Part shown: positions 38,694 to 46,949 of the stretch, piece after piece
How the letters are laid out: each line of letters opens with the position of its first letter
How positions within the stretch are numbered: position 1 is the first letter of the stretch
From: Metabacillus dongyingensis
Lineage (GTDB): Bacteria; Bacillota; Bacilli; Bacillales; Bacillaceae
DNA: 64,000 nt
NCBI RefSeq assembly: GCF_019933155.2
Contig: NZ_CP082944.1
Location: 3,474,001 to 3,538,000, forward strand
Direction: 5' to 3'
Position numbers and translations under genes: made by a program
The notes under the pieces: generated by a model
What the model was told of the DNA's origin: nothing
The model's database searches: none
What the model saw: the letters and a program-made list of their open reading frames with translations, nothing else

Positions 38694-39347
38694 CTATTTC
38701 CCTTTTTTAGCTGCAACTGCAACGCGGTGGCTCGGTACCCCAAGCACTCTTGTTACAGCTTCAACAATTGATTTTTTTATTTGAATGTTATCAGCACCCG
38801 CAGCAACAACAAGCACTCCCCTGATTTCCGGTTTTTTAGTCTGAAGGATGATTGGGGTTTCCTGCTCTCCCTTTCGGATAATGACAACGGATTCTTCAGT
38901 AGATCCATCTTCGACCGTCCTCTTTCCGCCTTGAGGATCCGTCTCTTCTGTCGTCTGGCTTTGCGACACGCTGTTTTTTTCAAGAATTTGCTCTGATGTG
39001 GCATCTACATTGACGACTACAAGTGCATTCTCAATTCCGATCATTGAATCGAGCGCTTCTTTTAATTGATTTTCATATTCCTGTTCATATTTATCGATAG
39101 ACCCTGATCCCCCGTTTTCATCAGAGGGTTTAAAAACATCGGCATCTTTTTCAGTTGATGATGTTAGACCGGATACTTGCGACACCTTCGGCAAACTTGC
39201 CTCATTTGTAAAAAGATTGCTGACAAGCATAAAACCTATGCCAAGTGCCAAAACGATTAATACATAGTGATATTTAGTCGGTTTTTTGCCGTTTTCTGTG
39301 TTCAGCATGCTTTTTAACTTCTCAAACAAATTCTTTGGATTACTCAT
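38694..39347 (-). CDS. spoIIIAG: Stage III sporulation protein AG
   Basis: Ring-forming component of the SpoIIIA secretion-like complex, 217 residues. One membrane segment (HYVLIVLALGIGFMLVSNLF) and a periplasm-like domain that includes LKEALDSMIGIENALVVVNVD and ends GVPSHRVAVAAKKGK. It overlaps the spoIIIAF stop by 8 bases, indicating coupled translation. Homologous proteins form large oligomeric rings in the outer forespore membrane. Confidence 0.95.
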   Translation of the reverse strand: MSNPKNLFEKLKSMLNTENGKKPTKYHYVLIVLALGIGFMLVSNLFTNEASLPKVSQVSGLTSSTEKDADVFKPSDENGGSGSIDKYEQEYENQLKEALDSMIGIENALVVVNVDATSEQILEKNSVSQSQTTEETDPQGGKRTVEDGSTEESVVIIRKGEQETPIILQTKKPEIRGVLVVAAGADNIQIKKSIVEAVTRVLGVPSHRVAVAAKKGK

Positions 39348-39972
39348 CTGTGCTGCCCTCCCCTCCTTCCATTTTCAAGGAAATCTTCTCAGGGTCAACT
39401 TCCCAGATACTTGCAAGATATGCTTTAATCTCTGATGCCCGCCTGATTTGATTTTCTTTTTGAGTCTCTGCTGTTTCTGCTGCACCCAGGTCAACTGGCT
39501 GAATGGTTTCAACTGCTTCGGATCCTGCTTCCTCTGCTTCGAGTGTTACCTCTATGCCCTGCAGATTTTTTTGAATTTCTTCAAACGGTTCATCTACAGA
39601 AAGAGAGATTTGTTTAATCGTTACATCATAGCTTTGCACCAGCTCCTCTTTTGCCTGTGATTTTAATTGGACAGCCATGTTTTCTAAAATATATGCATCA
39701 TTAGATGCTTGTATTTCTTTTTTCTGCAAATCGATCATTTTTTTTATTTCTTCTTCTTTTGCAGGCGATTCCATTTGTACATCTGCTACAAGCGTATTGA
39801 TGTCTGCAGACAATAATTTGAAGATCGGCGAGAGAATGATGACGATAAGCAGAAGACTGATGACCATCTTTGCGTACTTTTGCATAGCTGAATTGGGCAG
39901 CAGCAGATCAAGGATGACAGCAAGCATAATAAATAGAATGATATTCGCTATCCATTCTGTTAAAAAAGACAT
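39340..39972 (-). CDS. spoIIIAF: Stage III sporulation protein AF
   Basis: Membrane protein of the SpoIIIA complex, 210 residues. Two N-terminal membrane helices (WIANIILFIMLAVILDLLLP and AKMVISLLLIVIILSPIFKLL) are followed by a soluble ring-building-like domain rich in Glu and Gln. It lies 12 bases after spoIIIAE and overlaps spoIIIAG. Confidence 0.95.
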   Translation of the reverse strand: MSFLTEWIANIILFIMLAVILDLLLPNSAMQKYAKMVISLLLIVIILSPIFKLLSADINTLVADVQMESPAKEEEIKKMIDLQKKEIQASNDAYILENMAVQLKSQAKEELVQSYDVTIKQISLSVDEPFEEIQKNLQGIEVTLEAEEAGSEAVETIQPVDLGAAETAETQKENQIRRASEIKAYLASIWEVDPEKISLKMEGGEGSTDE

Positions 39973-39984
39973 GCCTTCATCCTC

Positions 39985-41154
39985 CTATCGCACCATCATG
40001 GTAATATTTCCAGCTGCAATAATGACCGTAATACTTAAGAAAAACATTAATGAAACAATGGCAAGTGCTGCAAAAATATAAATCACGCTTTTGCTGATGA
40101 TATCGAGGCATTTAATTATCGGGCCTCCGCCAAGCGGCTGCAGCAGAGCAGCCGTAAATTTATAGATAAAGGCAAGTGTCAGTACCTTTATTGCAGGAAA
40201 TGCAGCGATAAAAAGCAGGATCGCAACACCGATAATTCCAACCGTATTTTTAAGAAGGACTGAAGCACTTATGACTGTATCCGTTGCATCGGTAAACATT
40301 CTGCCAAGCACCGGAATAAAGTTGCCTGTGACAAACTTAGCAGTCCGAATTGCCATTCCGTCAGATACTGCTGCAGATGCCCCCTGAACAGAGATGACAC
40401 CGAGAAAGACTGTTAAAAAAGTCCCGAGAAGCCCAATACTGATATTGCGCAGCAGCTGTGCAAGCTGGGTCACTTTATATTGATCTGTCAATGTGCTTAC
40501 GATGCTTAACAGAGCTGAGAGGAATAACAGCGGCAGGACGATCTTTTCAATCAATACCCCGCTTGTGTTCATAAGGAAAAGGATGACTGGATGGAAAAAC
40601 GCTGCTGAGATAAGTCCTCCAGAAGCCGCCATGAGCGCGAGAAGCAGCGGAATCAGCGCCAGGATAAAGCTTGTCATTGTTTGGATGGCTTCCACTGTGT
40701 ATTCGATCGCTATATGAAAACTATTAAGAGCGATGATCATCAGCACCATATATACAAGCGCATATGCTACTTTGCTTACAGTACTTTGGCTGAATGCTTC
40801 CTGAAGCAGCTGAAGAAGCATGCTGAAAATCGTCAGCAGAATAAGAGTCCCGAGGAGTTTGCCGTTTGCAATAATTTCATGAAAAATGTATTTCAAAAAC
40901 GCTTTTGACCATTCCTGGAAGGACAATTCCTTTTCTCCATTTAGAAATTGAAGCAAGCTTCCCTTTTGACTCTCAGGAAGATACCCTCCATACTCTGTCA
41001 TAATGTCATCCCAGAATTTTTTGATTTCCTGAATTCCGAGCTTGTCTATTTGCTGATCAATTAAATCCTGCTGCGGTGGAGGGGGTGAAGCTTGTACAAT
41101 GACAGGAAAAGAAAAAAAGAATAAAAAGAAGATGGCGATGATTCCTTTTTTCAT
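39985..41154 (-). CDS. spoIIIAE: Stage III sporulation protein AE
   Basis: Large polytopic protein of the SpoIIIA complex, about 389 residues. A signal-like N-terminus (MKKGIIAIFFLFFFSFPVIV) is followed by about seven to eight membrane segments, including FILALIPLLLALMAASGG and a C-terminal FAALAIVSLMFFLSITVI. I choose the ATG at 41154 because AAGGGGTG is well spaced. The GTG at 41163 is an alternative that adds three residues. It may be the channel-forming export component. Confidence 0.94.
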   Translation of the reverse strand: MKKGIIAIFFLFFFSFPVIVQASPPPPQQDLIDQQIDKLGIQEIKKFWDDIMTEYGGYLPESQKGSLLQFLNGEKELSFQEWSKAFLKYIFHEIIANGKLLGTLILLTIFSMLLQLLQEAFSQSTVSKVAYALVYMVLMIIALNSFHIAIEYTVEAIQTMTSFILALIPLLLALMAASGGLISAAFFHPVILFLMNTSGVLIEKIVLPLLFLSALLSIVSTLTDQYKVTQLAQLLRNISIGLLGTFLTVFLGVISVQGASAAVSDGMAIRTAKFVTGNFIPVLGRMFTDATDTVISASVLLKNTVGIIGVAILLFIAAFPAIKVLTLAFIYKFTAALLQPLGGGPIIKCLDIISKSVIYIFAALAIVSLMFFLSITVIIAAGNITMMVR

Positions 41155-41180
41155 TTTACTCACCCCTTATAGCCTCGCTA

Positions 41181-41570
41181 TTATGCCGGTATTAATCCGA
41201 TAATTGTTTCAATAATGACAGTTAAAATAGGAACAGCCATGGACAGAATCAAGATTTTTCCGCCGAGCTCAATTTTTGAGGCAATGGCGCCTTGTCCGGC
41301 ATCTTTTGTCATTTGGGCTCCAAACTCTGCTATATATGCAATTCCGATTATTTTTAAAATGGTTTCTACGTACATCATGTTTATATTTGCATTCAGCGCA
41401 ATTTTTTCAATCATCGTGATAATTTGGGAAACCTGATCAACCAGAAATAAAAAGATGACGCAGCCGACAAATACGACAAGCATAAAAGCATATGTCGGCT
41501 TTTGTTCTTTTACGATTAACGCGAGAAAGGTTGCAACTAAACCAAGTCCGACAATCTGGATAATTTCAAT
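41181..41570 (-). CDS. spoIIIAD: Stage III sporulation protein AD, apparent ATT start
   Basis: Membrane protein of the SpoIIIA complex, about 129 residues. Conserved N-terminal sequence (IEIIQIVGLGLVATFLALIV, then KEQKPTYAF) continues upstream of the first ATG (41483), so that ATG would delete about 29 conserved residues. The only plausible start is the ATT at 41570, which follows a GGGGGG tract (41577-41582) by seven bases. No ATG, GTG, TTG or CTG is in frame between the spoIIIAC stop (TAG, 41583-41585) and this point. The frame is the same as spoIIIAC, so stop readthrough is a formal alternative, as is a sequencing error. The family's full length in B. subtilis is 133. Confidence 0.88.
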   Translation of the reverse strand: MEIIQIVGLGLVATFLALIVKEQKPTYAFMLVVFVGCVIFLFLVDQVSQIITMIEKIALNANINMMYVETILKIIGIAYIAEFGAQMTKDAGQGAIASKIELGGKILILSMAVPILTVIIETIIGLIPA

Positions 41571-41582
41571 CGCAGAGCCCCC

Positions 41583-41789
41583 CTATCCCTGAAAGAGGAA
41601 GACTGATTTTATTTTTTGGAACAGATCCTCAACAATGGAAGCTACCATAAACAGAATGTAGATAAACCCAAGCAATGTGACCCATTGTGCATACTCTTTC
41701 TTTCCCATTTGATCAAGTATCGTATGAAGAAATGCTACAACAATTCCGATTCCCGCTATCTGAAAAATGATATTCACATCTACTCCCAT
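41583..41789 (-). CDS. spoIIIAC: Stage III sporulation protein AC
   Basis: 68-residue membrane protein with two helices (INIIFQIAGIGIVVAFLHTIL-type, here VNIIFQIAGIGIVVAFLHTI, and YAQWVTLLGFIYILFMVASIV). Length and sequence match B. subtilis SpoIIIAC nearly residue for residue, ending VFLFQG before TAG. spoIIIAD follows at once in the same frame. It is part of the mother-cell SpoIIIA complex. Confidence 0.95.
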   Translation of the reverse strand: MGVDVNIIFQIAGIGIVVAFLHTILDQMGKKEYAQWVTLLGFIYILFMVASIVEDLFQKIKSVFLFQG

Positions 41790-41810
41790 TGCATATAATC
41801 CTCCTGACTG

Positions 41811-42326
41811 CTACATCAATAAAATAACGAGCAATAATCCAGATAAAAAACCTAAGCTTTTCAGCATTGTTTCATAGCGGCTTTGTTTATCGAGAGCGTC
41901 GGCTTCCTCTCTTTCAAGATGGGTTAAAGTCAGACGAATATGCTTTTGCTGCGAGATAATGTCGTGCTGTCCGAGCGTCTCGCCAAATTGCTTTAAAATT
42001 TCATATTCCCCCTGCTTTAGCGCCGTCATCCGCCAAACTTCCTGCAGGCTATTCTCCCAAGCTGCTTTGACGCTCGTATGCCCTGCGGACAGCCGTTTGG
42101 AGAAGTCCTCAAAAAACCATGAGAGAGGCTTAGGCATCTGCTTTGATAAAGTAGCTGCCGCTTCCCTCAGGGGGGTGTGGGCATACATAATTTCTGCCTC
42201 AAGGGCCTGCAGAGCAACCTTAAGCTGCCTCAGCTGCCTCGGCCGCTCACTGATATGCTTCGCCACTTCAAACCCTGTCCAGGTTGTAGCAAGCAAAATA
42301 AATACAGCTCCAAGTATTTTAATCAT
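41811..42326 (-). CDS. spoIIIAB: Stage III sporulation protein AB
   Basis: 171 residues: N- and C-terminal membrane segments (IKILGAVFILLATTWTGF and SLGFLSGLLLVILLM) flank a helical cytoplasmic domain (RQLRQLKVALQALEAEIMYA...). It resembles GspF-type secretion proteins and probably works with the ATPase SpoIIIAA. Its start overlaps spoIIIAA by 8 bases. Confidence 0.94.
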   Translation of the reverse strand: MIKILGAVFILLATTWTGFEVAKHISERPRQLRQLKVALQALEAEIMYAHTPLREAAATLSKQMPKPLSWFFEDFSKRLSAGHTSVKAAWENSLQEVWRMTALKQGEYEILKQFGETLGQHDIISQQKHIRLTLTHLEREEADALDKQSRYETMLKSLGFLSGLLLVILLM

Positions 42327-43242
42327 GACAGGCTACCCGATCATTTCGAATCAGCCGTCTATCAGCATCCAGTATTTTTTGAACCGTACCAGGACCTCTT
42401 GTTCTTGAGAGCTCTATATATCTTCTAAAAATGCCATGCTCAACCAAAGGCCTGATCGACGGGCGTGAAATGACGTCGTCAAGCGAATAGCCGTGAACAG
42501 AAATGAAAAGCCCGACTCCTGCATGAACGGCCTCTAATATAGCTTCGGTATCTTCCAGTCTGCCTGCCTCATCCACAACCAGCACATCCGGGCTCATTGA
42601 CCTGATCATCATCATCATTCCCTCTGCTTTCGGACATGCATCAAGCACGTCCACTCTTTCGCCGAATTCATGCTGGGGAATTCCATTGATGCAGCCTGCA
42701 ATTTCTGACCGCTCATCCACAATCCCTACTTTTACGGAAGGAATATTGCCTATTCCCGTACTCATAACCCTTGCAAAATCACGGAGCAGTGTTGTTTTCC
42801 CTGTTTGAGGAGGACCGATAATCATTGTATTCATCCAGGCTTTATGATAGATGCTGGATATAAAAGGTTCAGCAATGCCCTTTTTCTGTTTTGCTACACG
42901 AATATTAAAGGATGTTACGTTACGAATCGCTTTAACAGCACCATTTTCAGTTATAACACGTCCGGACAGCCCCACGCGGTGTCCGCCCTGAATGGTAATA
43001 AAGCCCCGCTTCAGCTCCTCTTCAAGTGTATAGATGGAGTATTGGCTCAGCTCATTCAATAGAGTTATTCCGTCTTGATATGTAGCCTCGCAAGGCAAAA
43101 ACAAAGGGTCGCCTGCTACTACAATTTCAACTCTTTTCAAAATCCTAATGCGGATCTCTTCCATTTTTTCAAGCGCTTCCCGGGGCAGGTTCAGCACGTG
43201 TTTTCTTATTGTTTCAGGAAGCATCTCTGTAATCTCGTTCAA
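42319..43242 (-). CDS. spoIIIAA: Stage III sporulation protein AA (ATPase)
   Basis: AAA/secretion-type ATPase of the SpoIIIA complex, 307 residues. Walker A is GPPQTGKTTLL and Walker B-type DVLVVDEAGR. The N-terminal region includes REALEKMEEIRIRILKRVEI. The start is TTG at 43242, seven bases after a perfect AAGGAGG; the ATG at 43260 is itself part of the ribosome-binding region. It is first in the operon, with a sigma-E-type promoter upstream. Confidence 0.95.
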   Translation of the reverse strand: MNEITEMLPETIRKHVLNLPREALEKMEEIRIRILKRVEIVVAGDPLFLPCEATYQDGITLLNELSQYSIYTLEEELKRGFITIQGGHRVGLSGRVITENGAVKAIRNVTSFNIRVAKQKKGIAEPFISSIYHKAWMNTMIIGPPQTGKTTLLRDFARVMSTGIGNIPSVKVGIVDERSEIAGCINGIPQHEFGERVDVLDACPKAEGMMMMIRSMSPDVLVVDEAGRLEDTEAILEAVHAGVGLFISVHGYSLDDVISRPSIRPLVEHGIFRRYIELSRTRGPGTVQKILDADRRLIRNDRVACHD

Positions 43243-43279
43243 TTGGCTTCCTCCTTGCATAGTCTCTTGATACTCTCAT

Positions 43280-43306
43280 GTTTATGCAGGCTTGGACACA
43301 ATATGA
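43280..43306 (-). promoter_or_regulatory. Probable sigma-E promoter of the spoIIIA operon
   Basis: On the minus strand TCATATT (43300-43306) and CATAAAC (43280-43286) are 13 bases apart, close to the sigma-E consensus (ATA-type -35, CATA-type -10), about 40 bases before the spoIIIAA start. The B. subtilis spoIIIA operon is also sigma-E dependent. Confidence 0.6.
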
Positions 43307-43314
43307 CTTCTATG

Positions 43315-43596
43315 TTACTTATAGACTCCAATTAATATAAAAGACACTCCGATTGCGATAAATATCAGTTTTGCATAAGAAAGCTGCTCTGCAATCTGAA
43401 AGATTCCTATTGTCATGGTTAAAATAAAAATAATCGGACCGACTATGGCCAGTAGGGAATTAATTAATACAGCTTTGCGCACATCGTTGAAAACGAGCAT
43501 CAATATAGCTGCCGTCATTTCAATACTTGCTGATAAAAATCTTAAGAGAGCCATTGATCTTACTGCCGGATCTAAATTAGCGAGGTAGTGTTTCAT
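43315..43596 (-). CDS. yqhV: DUF2619 membrane protein YqhV
   Basis: 93 residues, the same length as B. subtilis YqhV. It has about three membrane segments (IEMTAAILMLVFNDV region, VLINSLLAIVGPIIFILTMTIG and LIFIAIGVSFILIGVY). The ATG at 43596 follows GGAGGAGG with good spacing; the longer frame to 43611 is rejected. It lies directly upstream of spoIIIAA, as in B. subtilis, and is often expressed during sporulation. Function unknown. Confidence 0.9.
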   Translation of the reverse strand: MKHYLANLDPAVRSMALLRFLSASIEMTAAILMLVFNDVRKAVLINSLLAIVGPIIFILTMTIGIFQIAEQLSYAKLIFIAIGVSFILIGVYK

Positions 43597-43712
43597 CTTG
43601 TCCTCCTCCATGGTTATTATTAAAACCTATGAAAGATGAAGCATGTTTAGACAAAAGAATTCTTGACAGAATTTTCAGAATTAATAATAATAGGTATAAA
43701 GGGGGATGTGTC

Positions 43713-43889
43713 ATGGAATTTGGAGTGGAAGCTTATGAATTATATAATTATTTACAATGGTTCATTGGAATGATGATTTATATTTTCATACCGGCAGCAC
43801 TTCTTTTCAGAGCGGGTAAAAAGAAAGAGGATAAGGGAAAAGCCTTCCAGACGCAGCCAATTTTAGAGGATACAAAAAACTCCATCTGA
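43713..43889 (+). CDS. Small single-pass membrane protein, unrecognised
   Basis: 58 residues starting MEFGVEAYELYNYLQWFIG, with one membrane helix (FIGMMIYIFIPAALLFRAG) and a charged tail KKKEDKGKAFQTQ. AAGGGGGATG gives a good ribosome-binding site for the ATG at 43713. An upstream in-frame TTG-type extension to 43629 is less likely. It sits alone on the plus strand between divergent yqhV and convergent efp, and ends inside a shared terminator. I do not recognise the family. Confidence 0.7.
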   Translation: MEFGVEAYELYNYLQWFIGMMIYIFIPAALLFRAGKKKEDKGKAFQTQPILEDTKNSI

Positions 43890-43906
43890 AAAGATGGAGT
43901 TTTTTG
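43873..43906. terminator. Bidirectional terminator between the small membrane gene and efp
   Basis: AAAAAACTCCATC and GATGGAGTTTTTT form a 13-bp stem with a 6-base loop, ideal in both directions. Confidence 0.93.
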
Positions 43907-43909
43907 TGA

Positions 43910-44467
43910 CTAAGCTCTTGATACGTATGAGCTGTCAGTAGTATTAATAATAAGAACGTCTCCTTCATTTACGAAGAAAGGAACGTTGACAATCAGGCCA
44001 GTCTGTACTTTTGCAGGCTTCGTTCCGCCTGAAGCAGTATCTCCTTTGATGCCTGGCTCCGTTTCAACAACTTCAAGCTCAACTGTGTTTGGAAGTTCAA
44101 CTCCCAGAGTTTCGCTTCCAAACATCATGATGGAAACTTCCATGTTTTCTTTTAAGAATTTCAATTCGTATTCAATAGATGCTTCTGGAAGTTCCACTTG
44201 ATCGTATGATTCATTATCCATGAAAACATGCTGATCACCATTTGCATACAAATATTGCATTTTTCGGTTTTCAATTTGAGCTTTCGCAACCTTTTCACCA
44301 GCGCGGAATGTTTTCTCCTGTACGGCTCCTGTACGCAGGTTGCGAAGTTTAGAGCGGACAAATGCTGCTCCTTTACCTGGCTTTACGTGCTGGAAATCCA
44401 TTACGCGCCATATGCCATTATCTACTTCGATCGTTAAGCCTGTACGAAAATCATTAACTGAAATCAT
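43910..44467 (-). CDS. efp: Elongation factor P
   Basis: Relieves ribosome stalling at polyproline, 185 residues with three beta-barrel domains. The modified Lys32 lies at the tip of the first domain ([17 protein letters not shown]). In B. subtilis this Lys carries 5-aminopentanol. The ribosome-binding site is AGGAGG. It follows yqhT by about 50 bases. Confidence 0.97.
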   Translation of the reverse strand: MISVNDFRTGLTIEVDNGIWRVMDFQHVKPGKGAAFVRSKLRNLRTGAVQEKTFRAGEKVAKAQIENRKMQYLYANGDQHVFMDNESYDQVELPEASIEYELKFLKENMEVSIMMFGSETLGVELPNTVELEVVETEPGIKGDTASGGTKPAKVQTGLIVNVPFFVNEGDVLIINTTDSSYVSRA

Positions 44468-44517
44468 TTATGTTCCTCCTATGTAAATGTTGCTTTTTTA
44501 ACGTTTGGAAGCTTTTA

Positions 44518-45579
44518 TTATAAAATAATAAGCTCTTTTGGGGAATGGGTAAGCGACTCATTACCGCCCTCTTTAACAACTGTGTCATCCTCGATGCGCA
44601 CTCCGCCAAGCTTTGGTATATAGATGCCAGGCTCGACAGTTACGATCATGCCGGGTTCAAGAACCGTTTCAGATTTGACAGATAGTGACGGCCCCTCATG
44701 AACTTCCATACCTAGACCATGACCTGTTGAATGGCCAAAATATTCACCATAGCCATTTTCGGAAATGTAGTCTCTTGTAAGAGCATCTGCTTCTTTTCCC
44801 GTCATGCCGGCTTTTATCCCATTCATTCCCCGCAGCTGTGCTTCGAGTACAATGGAATAAATCTTCTTCAGCTCATCACTTGGATCTCCAACTGCTATCG
44901 TTCTTGTAATATCTGAACAATATCCTTTGTAGTATGCGCCAAAATCAAGTGTTACAAAATCGCCTTTTTCAATTTCTTTTTCACTAGCTACACCGTGCGG
45001 CAGTGCAGAGCGATATCCTGATGCAGCAATAATATCGAATGAAGAAGAAACAGCGCCTTGTTTCCGCATGAAAAACTCAAGTTCATTTGCGACTTCAATT
45101 TCCTTCATTCCTGGACGAATGAATGTCAAAATGTGCTTAAATGCAGCATCTGCAATCTCCGCAGCTTCCTTTAATATCTTAATCTCTGCTGCAGACTTAA
45201 TCAAGCGTAACTTTTCTACCGCTTCCGAGACAGGAACAAACTCAATCTCTTTTAATTCAGCCTTATAAGCAGAGTAAGCTGCGAAGGATAAATCATCCTG
45301 TTCAAAACCTAGACGTTTAATCGATAGCTTAGCGGCTTGGGCTGCCACCTCTTCTAGAATCGGTCCTTTATGCTGAACGATCTCAAAGCCCTCAATTTGT
45401 TTTGCTGCCTGCTCTGTGTATCTGAAATCTGTAATAAATACAGCATGTGAATCTGTAATGACCGCAACACCCGACGAGCCAGTAAAGCCAGTCATATAAC
45501 GGCGGTTGTAGCTGCTCGTAATAAGAATTGCTTCAACATCCAGTTCTTTTAACCTGTTTCTCATTTTCTCAAGCTTCAT
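44518..45579 (-). CDS. yqhT: M24 metallopeptidase (Xaa-Pro aminopeptidase type) YqhT
   Basis: 353 residues, the same length as B. subtilis YqhT. The creatinase-like N-domain contains RYMTGFTGSSGVAVI. The pita-bread catalytic domain has metal ligands in VTLDFGAYYKGYCSDITRT, GHSTGHGLGMEVHE, VEPGIYIP and GVRIEDD. I start at MKLEKMRN (45579); the frame upstream runs into aroQ. It overlaps the aroQ end by 11 bases and precedes efp, fitting peptide or proline turnover. Confidence 0.93.
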   Translation of the reverse strand: MKLEKMRNRLKELDVEAILITSSYNRRYMTGFTGSSGVAVITDSHAVFITDFRYTEQAAKQIEGFEIVQHKGPILEEVAAQAAKLSIKRLGFEQDDLSFAAYSAYKAELKEIEFVPVSEAVEKLRLIKSAAEIKILKEAAEIADAAFKHILTFIRPGMKEIEVANELEFFMRKQGAVSSSFDIIAASGYRSALPHGVASEKEIEKGDFVTLDFGAYYKGYCSDITRTIAVGDPSDELKKIYSIVLEAQLRGMNGIKAGMTGKEADALTRDYISENGYGEYFGHSTGHGLGMEVHEGPSLSVKSETVLEPGMIVTVEPGIYIPKLGGVRIEDDTVVKEGGNESLTHSPKELIIL

Positions 45580-46021
45580 CTTTTTTCTCCCCCATCTTTT
45601 TATGTAATGCGAGTAAAGCATATTGATACCCCTCAAAACCAAGGCCGATTATTTGCCCTGCTGTAACTGGCGCCGTTACAGACTGGTGTCTGAATGGTTC
45701 GCGGCTATGTACATTGGATATATGAACCTCGATGACAGGAAGGGAAACGCTTGCAATCGCATCTCTTATTGCGTAACTGTAATGAGTAAATGCACCGGGA
45801 TTAAGCACAACTCCATTATACTGCTCGTCTGCCTCATGAATCGCATCAATCAAGTCTCCTTCATGATTTGATTGAAAGCAAGTTATCTGGAATCCCTGTT
45901 TCTCTGCAAAAAGCATTAATTCACGTTCCAGGTCTGTAAGTGTTTTGCTGCCGTACACATCAGGCTCCCGCAAACCAAGACGGTTGAGATTTGGACCATT
46001 AATGATCAAGAAATGTCTCAT
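45569..46021 (-). CDS. aroQ: Type II 3-dehydroquinate dehydratase
   Basis: Shikimate-pathway enzyme converting 3-dehydroquinate to 3-dehydroshikimate, 150 residues. Catalytic features are IINGPNLNRLGLREPDVYG (with the active Tyr and flexible-loop Arg), NPGAFTHYSYAIRDAI and EVHISNVHSREPFRHQS. It is separated from yqhR upstream by a terminator and coupled to yqhT by overlap. Confidence 0.96.
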   Translation of the reverse strand: MRHFLIINGPNLNRLGLREPDVYGSKTLTDLERELMLFAEKQGFQITCFQSNHEGDLIDAIHEADEQYNGVVLNPGAFTHYSYAIRDAIASVSLPVIEVHISNVHSREPFRHQSVTAPVTAGQIIGLGFEGYQYALLALHKKMGEKKDEA

Positions 46022-46048
46022 AATAAAAACTCCTTGCTTAAATAAGCT

Positions 46049-46083
46049 TAAAAAAATAGAATGTTCAATTTATGAACATTCTA
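46049..46083 (-). terminator. Terminator after yqhR
   Basis: TAGAATGTTC and GAACATTCTA form a 10-bp perfect stem, followed by seven T on the minus strand. Confidence 0.93.
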
Positions 46084-46105
46084 CCATAATCACCGATTAG
46101 TTTCC

Positions 46106-46651
46106 TTAATGTTGAGGGGACGCCTGTGCATTTTTTTTGCTTTTTTTGCTTAAGAGTTCATTATGTTCAAACGAAATGGTATAGCCGACAAATACTCCAT
46201 ATAAAATATATAGACATATCGTCGTAATGGTAGTCAGCCTTTCAAGTTCAAATACTGATTTTAAATTAGGAAAAATCGGATTTAAAAGGAAGAACACGAG
46301 CGCCCATAAGGCCAGACCATAAGCAAGGCCAACAAACATAGATGAGAATCTTTTCAGAACAAGGTAATACAGAAGAGCCGTTCCAATGGAAAGAAAACCT
46401 ATACAGAATACAGCGACAAAGTTGCCCATTGCACCATTTTTCCATTCCCCTAAAATAAAGGGCTGAAGCAATAAATTCGGACTTATTTCTGTTAAGTTCA
46501 GAACATATGCTAAATAACCAAGTAAACTCCAAAACACTCCGCCTGTAAAACCTGTAATCATAACTCTTCCTATAAAAGGAATCGATTCACCCGGTTTATC
46601 AGGATCATTTCTTTGTTCACCAACAGAATTTGATTGAAAATCATCTGTCAT
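46106..46651 (-). CDS. yqhR: YqhR family membrane protein
   Basis: 181 residues with four predicted membrane segments (ITGFTGGVFWSLLGYLAYVL, NFVAVFCIGFLSIGTALLYY, FVGLAYGLALWALVFFLL and TICLYILYGVFVGYTI), with charged polar ends. It matches YqhR in synteny and topology. Function unknown. The 298-base gap to yqhQ on the other side holds no further gene. Confidence 0.88.
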   Translation of the reverse strand: MTDDFQSNSVGEQRNDPDKPGESIPFIGRVMITGFTGGVFWSLLGYLAYVLNLTEISPNLLLQPFILGEWKNGAMGNFVAVFCIGFLSIGTALLYYLVLKRFSSMFVGLAYGLALWALVFFLLNPIFPNLKSVFELERLTTITTICLYILYGVFVGYTISFEHNELLSKKSKKNAQASPQH

Positions 46652-46949
46652 ATGTACACCTCCTGTTTCTTAGTATGTGCAGAATTTCTGCTGCATCATG
46701 CAAAAAGGATGCAAACAGATGTCTAGCAAAGGGATGTGAGGTTATACTACTAAGAAAGCTGAATCGCCTGTTCAGCACCTGCAGGAAGATGTATTCTGAA
46801 CTTTTTCTGAAAATATGTCAAATCAAAAAGAATTAAATACAACTGCCTAGAGGTTTATCCTGTTTTTATGTAGAATATAAACATAACATTCTCTGCAGCT
46901 TTGTTTAAAATCAGTCCAAAAAGAGAATAGATAGGTAGGTTGGTGAAAA

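Noticed and set aside
41583..41789. spoIIIAC and spoIIIAD as a single fused gene
   Set aside because: A clear TAG separates them, SpoIIIAC ends exactly where the family ends, and a purine-rich site precedes the ATT; fusion by readthrough is kept only as an alternative.
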